A DNA stretch of 64,000 nucleotides from contig OX463781.1 in NCBI GenBank assembly GCA_949825025.1, positions 26,545,192 through 26,609,191 on the forward strand. The letters run 5' to 3'. Every line of letters begins with the position of its first letter. The first letter of the stretch is position 1. Positions 57,136-64,000 of this stretch are shown piece after piece. The DNA comes from Siphlonurus alternatus (taxonomy: Eukaryota; Arthropoda; Insecta; Ephemeroptera; Siphlonuridae). Position numbers and translations under genes: made by a program. The notes beneath the pieces were generated by a model, which saw nothing but the letters and a program-made list of their open reading frames with translations, did no database searches and was not told where the DNA came from.

Positions 57136-57452
57136 TAGAGTATCGACCTCAATTTTTTTTTTATTATTGCAGAAATGGATAGAGGGTGCAAAGTTATGCT
57201 ACCCTGATTTTTTTCAGATTTTTTTGAGACCGAAAAATATTTTTAAAAAATTATTGAAAGTCCTTTTTGTGACGTCACGAGCACGAGGCTGCAAGTCCTA
57301 TCTTTTTCTTCGAGCGGCGTCTCGTGACGTCATGAAAAGGACTTTCAATAATTTTTTAAAAATAGTTCCCGGTCTCAAAAAAATCAGGGTATAGCATAAC
57401 TTTGCACCCTCTATCTATTTCTGCAATAAAAAAATTTGAGGTCGATACTCTA
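57136..57452. mobile_element. Palindromic element, best copy of the TAGAGTATCGACCTCAA family
   Basis: 317 bp, a nearly perfect hairpin with ends TAGAGTATCGACCTCAA and TTGAGGTCGATACTCTA. Inner motifs are TTGCAGAAATGGATAGAGGG and GGTGCAAAGTTATGCTA. The core has mirrored TGACGTCA sites at 57,270 and 57,325. TA at both ends is compatible with a TA-target (Tc1/mariner-like) element, though that is not proven. Non-coding. Confidence 0.88.
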
Positions 57453-57822
57453 TTGTGAAAAAAAACATGCAAGCCCCCCATTGAATTTACTTAACCAAAA
57501 GCGATTTAGTTTTGAAACGTTTTCACATTTTTAAAATTTATTTCATTTGATTATAACGTGACTACGTTGCACGAACTCACTATATATCATGCAGCTACTT
57601 ATATACTTTTCTCCCGACATGTTTCTATCCTTAATTGTGACAGAAATGTCCTCTAGCTCGCTCTAGCTGACTCTGTATTATAATACCTGAGATTAATTAT
57701 TGATGTCAGCTACTACGGAGTAAATAAAGCATATTATTTTATGTATGCATATGATATATAAAATTATTATTAAATAACTTTTTCATGCAAATTAAGGATA
57801 TTCATATTGAATGTATTTTTTA
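57453..57822. other. AT-rich non-coding DNA
   Basis: Nothing recognisable. Confidence 0.5.
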
Positions 57823-58003
57823 TTTCACTTTTCGGACTTTTACCTTTGCCGGTGTTTGATGTAATCCTTAATTATTCTCTATGTAGTAATTAAGTGACCA
57901 TCGCAACATATATACTAGCTATATATATATACTATATTATACATACAAAAAGATTATATACATCGAACACCGGCAAAGGTAAAAAAGTCCAAAAAGTGAT
58001 ATA
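57823..58003. mobile_element. MITE with about 40-bp TIRs
   Basis: The left repeat TTTCACTTTTCGGACTTTTA continues into CCTTTGCCGGTGTTTGATGT. The inverted right repeat reads ACATCGAACACCGGCAAAGG then TAAAAAAGTCCAAAAAGTG. The centre of about 95 bp is AT-rich. No coding frame. Confidence 0.85.
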
Positions 58004-58043
58004 AAATTATATACATGCAGTATATTAATTATAATAAAAATAC

Positions 58044-59921
58044 CAGGCAAGAAGCTGTTATAAGGCTTTATTGAAGCAGAAAGAATTAGAATTTAAAATT
58101 AAATCGGAAGATAAAATGATTAAAGACGCAGAGCTAGAACCATACACATATCTTAGGAAAGATAGACCACCAACTAAGTCATGCCCAATTAACATAGACA
58201 AATGGGAAAACCATTTTACAAATATCTTAAATACAAATAAATTACAATCCGACCAAACTCTCAATCTTTTATCATTAACAAGAGACTATAATTGTAACTC
58301 AAATTATATTCCTCTTAATGAATTTGAAGTCTATAATTGTATGCAAAGCCTAAAAAACAATAAAGCTTCGGGCCCAGATTTTATTACGAATGAACATTTG
58401 AAGCTAGTAAGCAAGTCGTTAACCCCAACAATCACCAATATGTTTAACCTCTGTATTGAAACGGCTACAATTCCGGAATTGTGGCGGATCGCCTACCTAA
58501 TGGTATTATACAAAGGGAAGGGTAACATTATGTCACCCGACTCATACAGAGGTATTATCCATGGTGATACCATGTACAAACTCTTCTCGAGATTAATTGC
58601 AAACAGGCTTTTTGATTCCACCCACTATCTTATTCCAAAAGAGCAATACGGCTTTATGCCAGGACGTTCCACAATACAAGCTGTATCCACAGTATATAAT
58701 CAAATTAAACTAGCATTGGAGAAGCCAAAGGGTCATTTATATATTGCTTTTGTAGACTTCAGAAAAGCTTTTGATTCGGTCAATAGGAATTTGCTCATTG
58801 AAAAGCTGAAGTCATTTAAAGTAATTCCTTCTGAAATTTTGAATATCTTAGCTGTTATTCTAAATATCAATTATGTATGTGTTCAAGATCGCTTATCATG
58901 TTCTAGTAATATTATTCAATCTAACGGAGTTTTGCAAGGAGACCCGAGCAGCTCTCTTCTTTTCAATCTTTTTACTGCAGATATAACTGAGATTACAAAA
59001 GATATAAACTGTGAAAATGAAAATGATCAAGTCGTACTAAATTTATATGCAGATGATCTTGCTATTATTTCAAAGAGCAAAGTCAAGCTACAAAAAGCGC
59101 TAAATAATCTATCCATCTGGGCCAAAACAAATGGTCTAGAAATTAACACAGAGAAAACCAAGGTTGTTAAGTTTAGAAGAGGCGGACCGTTATGCAAAAA
59201 CGATGAAATTTATTGTGACGGTCAAAAGATTGAATTTCTAAATTCATTTAAATATCTTGGCATAATACTTCAAATGACAGGGCTTTCTTTTTCTAAACAT
59301 ATAACAGAAAGATGTAAGAACGCTATCACTGTTATGTACACTATCTCAGGGCTGTCTGGTCTATCCGTCAAAACAGGGCTCAAACTGTTCAATTTAAAAG
59401 TCGCCCCTGTGGCTACTTATGGTATTGAAATTGTATGGCCTCATTTATCTGTATCCGATTTTGATAAATTAGAATCAGTAAAAGCCATGTTTGTTAAAAG
59501 ATTATTGTGTCTGTCAAAATTTACCGAAACTAGACTGGCCTATAAACTGATAGATTCCAATTATTTTATTACAGAAATCAAAGAAATGTTTAAACTTCCA
59601 ACGACAGATCAATATTCCAATTTTATAGCTGTCAGGAATCAAAAAGCTCAGGATATTAATCCTGAGTTTTACAGCACTGATGCTATGACATGTAAATATT
59701 GGTGTCTGCCCCAATTGGATAGATCCAATGTTAGAAATGTTTTAACTCGCCAGGCTGTTCACGGCTTCCACTATCTAATTTGTAAATCTTCTGGTTATCA
59801 TAAAGCTGAACAATCTTGTGTATGTAAATTATGTAATGAATATTGTAGCCAATATCATTTAAATATCTGTAAATCTAGAATTAAGTCTATTAGCGATTAT
59901 GCCAGGGGAGATTTCATATAG
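58044..59921 (+). CDS. Reverse transcriptase of a non-LTR retrotransposon (N-terminally truncated)
   Basis: An uninterrupted frame of 625 codons from the 5' truncation point to TAG; no native start lies inside. It copies the element's RNA at a nicked target. Reverse-transcriptase motifs appear in order: the thumb-proximal PKEQYGFMPGRST, the catalytic FVDFRKAFDSVN, NGVLQGDPSSSLLFNLF, the active-site LYADDLAI, then NGLEINTEKTKVVKFRRGG and FKYLGIIL. A Cys/His-rich C-terminus, CVCKLCNEYCSQYHLNIC, resembles the nucleic-acid-binding motif of many LINE ORF2 proteins. The apurinic endonuclease domain expected upstream is absent. The absence of stops over more than 600 codons suggests a recent insertion. 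It cannot transpose alone. Confidence 0.9.
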   Translation, partial: QARSCYKALLKQKELEFKIKSEDKMIKDAELEPYTYLRKDRPPTKSCPINIDKWENHFTNILNTNKLQSDQTLNLLSLTRDYNCNSNYIPLNEFEVYNCMQSLKNNKASGPDFITNEHLKLVSKSLTPTITNMFNLCIETATIPELWRIAYLMVLYKGKGNIMSPDSYRGIIHGDTMYKLFSRLIANRLFDSTHYLIPKEQYGFMPGRSTIQAVSTVYNQIKLALEKPKGHLYIAFVDFRKAFDSVNRNLLIEKLKSFKVIPSEILNILAVILNINYVCVQDRLSCSSNIIQSNGVLQGDPSSSLLFNLFTADITEITKDINCENENDQVVLNLYADDLAIISKSKVKLQKALNNLSIWAKTNGLEINTEKTKVVKFRRGGPLCKNDEIYCDGQKIEFLNSFKYLGIILQMTGLSFSKHITERCKNAITVMYTISGLSGLSVKTGLKLFNLKVAPVATYGIEIVWPHLSVSDFDKLESVKAMFVKRLLCLSKFTETRLAYKLIDSNYFITEIKEMFKLPTTDQYSNFIAVRNQKAQDINPEFYSTDAMTCKYWCLPQLDRSNVRNVLTRQAVHGFHYLICKSSGYHKAEQSCVCKLCNEYCSQYHLNICKSRIKSISDYARGDFI

Positions 59922-60233
59922 TCTATAGATTTTGAATAGCAATGAAGCAATAAGTTTTTTTTTTTATTCTATCTATTTTCTATGTCATATTTTGTCTTAT
60001 ATATATGTGATTATATATATGATATATTATTATTATGATGTAACAGGCTGTTAGTATCATCTGTTATTTTATTTTATATTGTTTTATTATCATTTTCTAT
60101 TGTTCTATTATTCTGTAACTATTATATATGTTTTGTATGTATGTTTTATGTGTTCTATTGTAATGTTTTTCTATAATGTATGTTTCTAGTGCTGTTAATA
60201 TGTACACTTTCTGTGTTTAATAAAAGACTAATA
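58044..60233 (+). mobile_element. 5'-truncated non-LTR retrotransposon
   Basis: About 2.2 kb flanked by a perfect 13-base direct repeat ATAATAAAAATAC (58,031-58,043 and 60,234-60,246), the mark of target-primed reverse transcription. The sequence opens in frame with the reverse-transcriptase linker, so the endonuclease and any ORF1 are missing. The 3' end has AATAAAAGACTAATAATAAT, a polyadenylation-like hexamer with a TAA-rich tail. TAA tails occur in I-type and some other clades; the clade is not assigned. Confidence 0.9.
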
Positions 60234-60247
60234 ATAATAAAAATACT

Positions 60248-60602
60248 TTAAGGGTAAGGTAACGCCACCAATGTTAAAAAAAATCCCTCACACAAAAATT
60301 CTGAAAAAAATTTAAAATGTTCTCCTCTACACCCCCTATCAGTAGGTAAAATATCAGGTATACAAATACGATCTAGTTTTTGAGTTATGAATTTTTAAAG
60401 TTGACTACTTTAACATGGAGAAATGGAATTCCCATGTTAAATTAGTCAACTTTAAAAATTCATAACTCAAAATATAGATCGTATTTGTATACCTGATATT
60501 TTAACTACTGATAGGGGATGTAGAGGAGAACATTTTAAATTTTTTTCAGAATTTTTGTGTGAGGGACTTTTTTTAACATTGGTGGCGTTACCTTACCCTT
60601 AA
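60248..60602. mobile_element. Type A TTAA palindromic element (A4)
   Basis: 355 bp intact hairpin from TTAAGGGTAAGGTAACGCC to GGCGTTACCTTACCCTTAA, starting two bases after the retrotransposon's 3' target duplication. Arms of about 170 bp are almost perfectly complementary, with the centre at GGAGAAATGGAATTCC. Non-coding. Confidence 0.93.
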
Positions 60603-60905
60603 GTACAATAATTTTTAGTAAACTGATGGATACATATATGATATATAAAACAACGTGTGTTTATTATATTATATAATTTTATTGTACGATTTATTTACAT
60701 TTAATACAGCTAGTATTAATTCATTCATTTCCATGAAACCAGCATATTCCCATGGTTAATTAAGTCAGCTGCAGCATCTGCAGCATATATATTATTTATA
60801 ATACCTAGCTCGGTCGTCATCAATATATGTCCAAAAGGCAATTTTTCTCTGCTTTTTAATTGTGCAAAGTTTATAAGATGTTATTTTAATTAAGTAGTCA
60901 TGTCG
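60603..60905. other. AT-rich non-coding DNA
   Basis: Nothing recognised apart from a CTGCAGCATCTGCAGCATAT repeat near 60,770. Confidence 0.5.
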
Positions 60906-61120
60906 AGCAGATGCGGATCCAGAACCAAATTCCGGGGGAAAGGGGGGGGAGCCTCTTCGTAATGCCAATATATATATGTTAAAAAAAAAAAAATTGAAGT
61001 GGAAGAAATGCCTATATATTATTATAACGCCTGATGCGCCTGATGTGTTAAATCCAAAATTTCAGAAGGGGGGGGAGGGGCGCGGCCCCCGGGCCCCCCA
61101 CCCTGGATCCGCGCCTGCAG
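60906..61120. mobile_element. GGATCC-ended MITE
   Basis: About 215 bp bounded by AGATGCGGATCCAGA and the inverted CCCTGGATCCGCGCCTG. G-runs on the left and C-runs on the right surround the core ATCCAAAATTTCAGAAGGGG. A decayed relative lies at 41,430-41,583 in Cdk1 intron 1. Superfamily not assigned. Confidence 0.65.
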
Positions 61121-61150
61121 GTTATAGTGAGAGAGAGAGCTATAGGCTTA

Positions 61151-61184
<34 letters not shown>

Positions 61185-61874
61185 ATTATTAGACCTCATT
61201 TACCACGGCCTATATATAATTTATAATAATATAGCGCTAGAGCTCAAGCTAGCTATAGCTATAGGGTCTATAAATTCTATAATTAATATAATTATATGCA
61301 TATAAGCTCGATCTGCCATATATATAATATGGCTCTGCCGTACGTCTAAATTAATTGTTAACTTAATTGTTAGTTTATTGAGGGAGACAATTTTAGACAA
61401 AGTTATCCTCTTTAATTAATTGTAATAATCATCAGGGAGACGGAAGGTCAAAAAATGTTTTTTTTTTTTTTAAAAAAATACCGCTAAATCGTGAAACTTC
61501 GGAAACTTGAGAGTGTTTTGTTTTTGTTTACAACTTGCAGGAAGAAAAAAATGTCAGAGAGAAAAATGTAGCCGTAAATTTTGTTAAAATAAGCAGTAAT
61601 TAGCATATATTTGCCCTCTGTAATAGTGAACTGTTGTCATTAGCATATTTACTACTTGTTTGGCATAAAATAAAGGTTGTGATTGCAGATAAATTGCTTT
61701 TTTGTAGACCAACAAAACTAATGGGCATGGCCCAATGGTTCGCAGAATGTCTTCCGACTTCTCATATTTGCAAAGAAAGTTTTGAAGATAATCATTAAGA
61801 ATTAATTAACTTCTGGCTATTTATATGATATAGATTTTAGTCTAAAAGTATTTATTCAAAAATTCTTTACAAAC
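61121..61874. other. Upstream region of the second BTB gene
   Basis: GA-rich and TA-rich low complexity at 61,128-61,190, then AT-rich DNA. Probably includes promoter and 5' UTR; no motif can be assigned with confidence. Confidence 0.5.
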
Positions 61875-63344
61875 ATGGCACTCGAGCTTCGGTGGGATGG
61901 TTTTGAAAATGAACTTAGTCGTGGACTGCGCGAACTTCTTGTGGGCGGAGAACATGTCGACGTGACATTAGCATGTCAAGGAGAGTACCTAAAGGCACAT
62001 AAGAACGTTCTTTCTGTGTGCAGTCCGTACTTCAGAGAGTACTTCAAGGTATGGAAGAGTATAATCTTTTTATTTTTATGCACCGGGTATGCAATTACAT
62101 ACAGTACAGTAATGTCATACAGTACATGTATGCATACAGTATCGTATGCATATATGTTATACATTATACATATTTATACAGTATGGCATATGTCATATAT
62201 CATACATTGTACGATGTCAGATTATAGATAATGATTATACATATATATTCATACAGCCTGTACAGTATGCATATGTATACATACATTATCAAAATTATCA
62301 TGCATACTGTATGTATGATACACTATATATATTATATAATATGGCAAATGGATTGCATAATTGTGGGCATGCACACATCATGTGCATTAAGGTGCTTTCA
62401 CATATTCGAAAATCGCTACGGAAACACGCCGTAGCTACTCCGTAGCAAATGTGTTGATTTTGCTGCGGCGCACCGTAGCTGTATGTACCATAGCACCTCG
62501 CAATCTTCTGCGGCACGTTCTACGGAACTCCGTAGCAAAATCAGGATGAGTTTGATTTTGCTGCGGCATTCACATGATTTTCCGCCGCAGCTGCCGCAGA
62601 CGAACAAGAATATGTGAAAGGCTTACGGCATTGCTACGGAACTCTGTAGTGATTTTCGAATATGTGAAAGCACCTTTACAATAGGTCTGTTTGTAAATAC
62701 ACAATCAGAAAGAATTGATTACTGTATTTGTGATGAACCTTATTTTTCATGTACATAAGGTTCATCACAAATAATCAATTCTTTCTGATTGCGTATTCAC
62801 GAACAGACCTATTGTCCTACATGTGTACTGTACGTGTATGTATGTATGTATATATGTATACTCAGAATCACGCCGCAAAAAAAAATCAAGCTCGCCTTGA
62901 TTTTCTTACAGTGCTACATTTATTGCGGCATTGTTGCAAACAATTTTTGGACTCTGAAAGCACGGTCACAAGACTCACAAGAGTGATCGTTTAAAGAATG
63001 GTATTGTACTGTATGATACGAGCAGATAATCAAAACTTGTTGGGGCGTGAACTCAATAGCAATGTTAGATTATGTGAAAAGGACCTTCATACAGTGTCGT
63101 ACAATATTATACTACATTATATGCATGATACATGCTGTAATTGCTTGTGACATTTATTGTTTTATTTCAGGAGAACCCCAGTGAGCATGCTACGCTAGAG
63201 TTGCATGAGATGAAGCTGCTGCATCTCCAGTTCCTGCTCCAATTCATGTACCGTGGAGAGGTACGAGTGCCTCAGCGAGAGCTCTCCGCTTTCCTCAAGT
63301 CAGCACAGGCCCTTCAGATCAGAGGACTCTCTGACAGTGACACG
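61875..63344 (+). CDS. BTB/POZ domain gene, N-terminal exons only (runs off the window)
   Basis: Exon 1 is 61,875-62,048 (58 codons from MALELRWDGF) and exon 2 is 63,171-63,344 (58 codons), joined in phase 0. Together they form a complete BTB domain: HVDVTLACQGEYLKAHKN, LSVCSPYFREYFK, LLHLQFLLQFMYRGEVRVP and LSAFLKSAQALQIRGLSD. The pattern is that of Broad-complex/Tramtrack-type proteins, which dimerise through BTB and usually carry a DNA-binding domain later on. Exons beyond 63,345 are outside the window or not recognised, so that domain is unknown. The boundary between its two exons falls at the same place and phase as in the BTB-SAM gene 9 kb upstream, and intron 2 shares a sequence block with it; the two are tandem paralogues. 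Confidence 0.85.
62049..62390 (+). repeat. ATGCATACAGTA-rich low-complexity DNA in BTB intron 1
   Basis: Degenerate repeats of CATACAGTA/TATGCATAC type fill the start of the intron. Several chance open frames cross it; none is a gene. Confidence 0.65.
62391..62674. mobile_element. MITE with GGTGCTTTCACATATTCG ends
   Basis: 284 bp with perfect terminal inverted repeats GGTGCTTTCACATATTCGAA / TTCGAATATGTGAAAGCACC. The interior is dense in CTACGGA, CCGTAGC and GCTGCGGC motifs in both orientations. Non-coding, inside intron 1 of the second BTB gene. Target duplication is ambiguous. Confidence 0.88.
62681..62812. mobile_element. 132-bp inverted-repeat element
   Basis: Ends ATAGGTCTGTTTGTAAATAC and the inverted GTATTCACGAACAGACCTAT. 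The centre pairs GATGAACCTTAT with ATAAGGTTCATC. A truncated copy fused to a GA microsatellite is at 2,092-2,169. Confidence 0.88.
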
Positions 63345-64000
63345 GTCAGTTTTTCTTTGTCTTTGTGAGTGCAAGAGTGACACTAGTTGTAAATGCAGCT
63401 GTATGAATGAGTCGATATGAACACCATTTTATTTGCCTTCCTTGCAAAACATCTGCTGGATTTTTATATGATAATAATAATAATAATAATAATAATAAAA
63501 TCGTCTTTATTATAAAGGCGGGATTTAGGCCAAAAGGCCCACTCTTCCATCCAACCTCCATCATATGTATGATGCCCATACATCTATCAATTATCACAGT
63601 CAAAACTTCGGAAACCTAACCAGAAGACAAAATTAAAAATATATTTCTCCTTTCCACTAATTTAATAAAATAAAACACAATTTCCCTCAAATCTATCAGA
63701 TCTTCCCTCGTTTGTAGTAACAAGCTATCTTCTAACACGATCTCATGTGCAATAATGAGCTGTACTGTATTACATTCAGGTGAGTGCAATTAAAAGTTGT
63801 GAACAGGCATAAAATAAAGCTCTTGTTGCACACAATCATGAAAGGCTCATTATTTCAGGCAAAGAGACGATTTTTCAGTCTATATTATAGTCATATGCTG
63901 TATGTATTTAATTTTTTTTAACTCTATCCTCAATGAAACTCAATATTATCTAAAATTTCTAAGAATATTAAATAATATTCAGTGCCTCTCAAATATGTGT
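63345..64000 (+). other. Second BTB gene, intron 2 (partial)
   Basis: Donor GTCAGT after the BTB exon. Contains an (AAT)n run at 63,471-63,497 and, near 63,736-63,860, the block shared with intron 2 of the BTB-SAM gene. No further exon is recognised before the window ends. Confidence 0.65.

Noticed and set aside
58071..58073. TTG as the start codon of the reverse transcriptase
   Set aside because: The frame is open upstream to the 5' truncation point at 58,044; no native start is present.
59940..60233. A second ORF or gene after the reverse transcriptase
   Set aside because: AT-rich 3' UTR of the retrotransposon ending in a TAA-rich tail and target duplication.

Overview
This window is eukaryotic nuclear DNA, most likely from an arthropod. 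The genes have many introns with canonical GT..AG ends, the DNA is strongly AT-rich, dinucleotide microsatellites are long and pure, and transposon debris is dense. The BTB exons are of the pancrustacean/insect type (core DVTLACQGEY.KAHKN.LS.CSPYF). The species and order cannot be fixed from the sequence.

Region by region: (1) 1-26.8 kb holds no convincing coding exon. It is AT-rich DNA with (GA)n, (TA)n and (CT)n tracts, several hairpin-type transposons (the largest about 640 bp at 11.9-12.5 kb) and a few GC-richer islands that could be regulatory. (2) 26.9-33.6 kb, plus strand: an alpha-carbonic anhydrase gene lacking only its short first coding exon. Its introns carry a palindromic TTAA element and a 5S-rRNA-derived SINE. 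(3) 35.9-40.7 kb, minus strand: EXOSC7/Rrp42, a subunit of the RNA exosome ring, complete in six exons. (4) 41.2-45.1 kb, plus strand: Cdk1, complete in seven exons. It lies head to head with EXOSC7, with 443 bp between the two ATGs, which suggests a shared promoter. (5) 46.0-51.6 kb: a transposon graveyard, including a five-deep nest of inverted-repeat elements. (6) 52.2-56.5 kb, plus strand: a complete seven-exon gene for a 552-residue BTB protein ending in two tandem SAM-like domains. (7) 57.1-60.6 kb: palindromic elements and a 5'-truncated non-LTR retrotransposon with an intact reverse-transcriptase frame and a 13-bp target-site duplication. (8) 61.9 kb to the end: the first two exons of a second BTB gene, a tandem paralogue that runs off the window.

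The genes do not form a pathway. EXOSC7 (RNA decay) and Cdk1 (mitotic kinase) are housekeeping genes on a probable bidirectional promoter. Carbonic anhydrase interconverts CO2 and bicarbonate. The BTB genes are probable nuclear regulators or scaffolds. All exon joins were made by hand from splice signals, reading-frame phase and family similarity; no alignment or RNA evidence was available. The points most worth a second look are the nested transposon stack, the BTB-SAM-SAM architecture, the changed PSTAIRE and DFG-adjacent residues of Cdk1, the missing His64 of the carbonic anhydrase, and an apparent excess of TGACGTCA sites, several placed as mirrored pairs inside hairpin elements.
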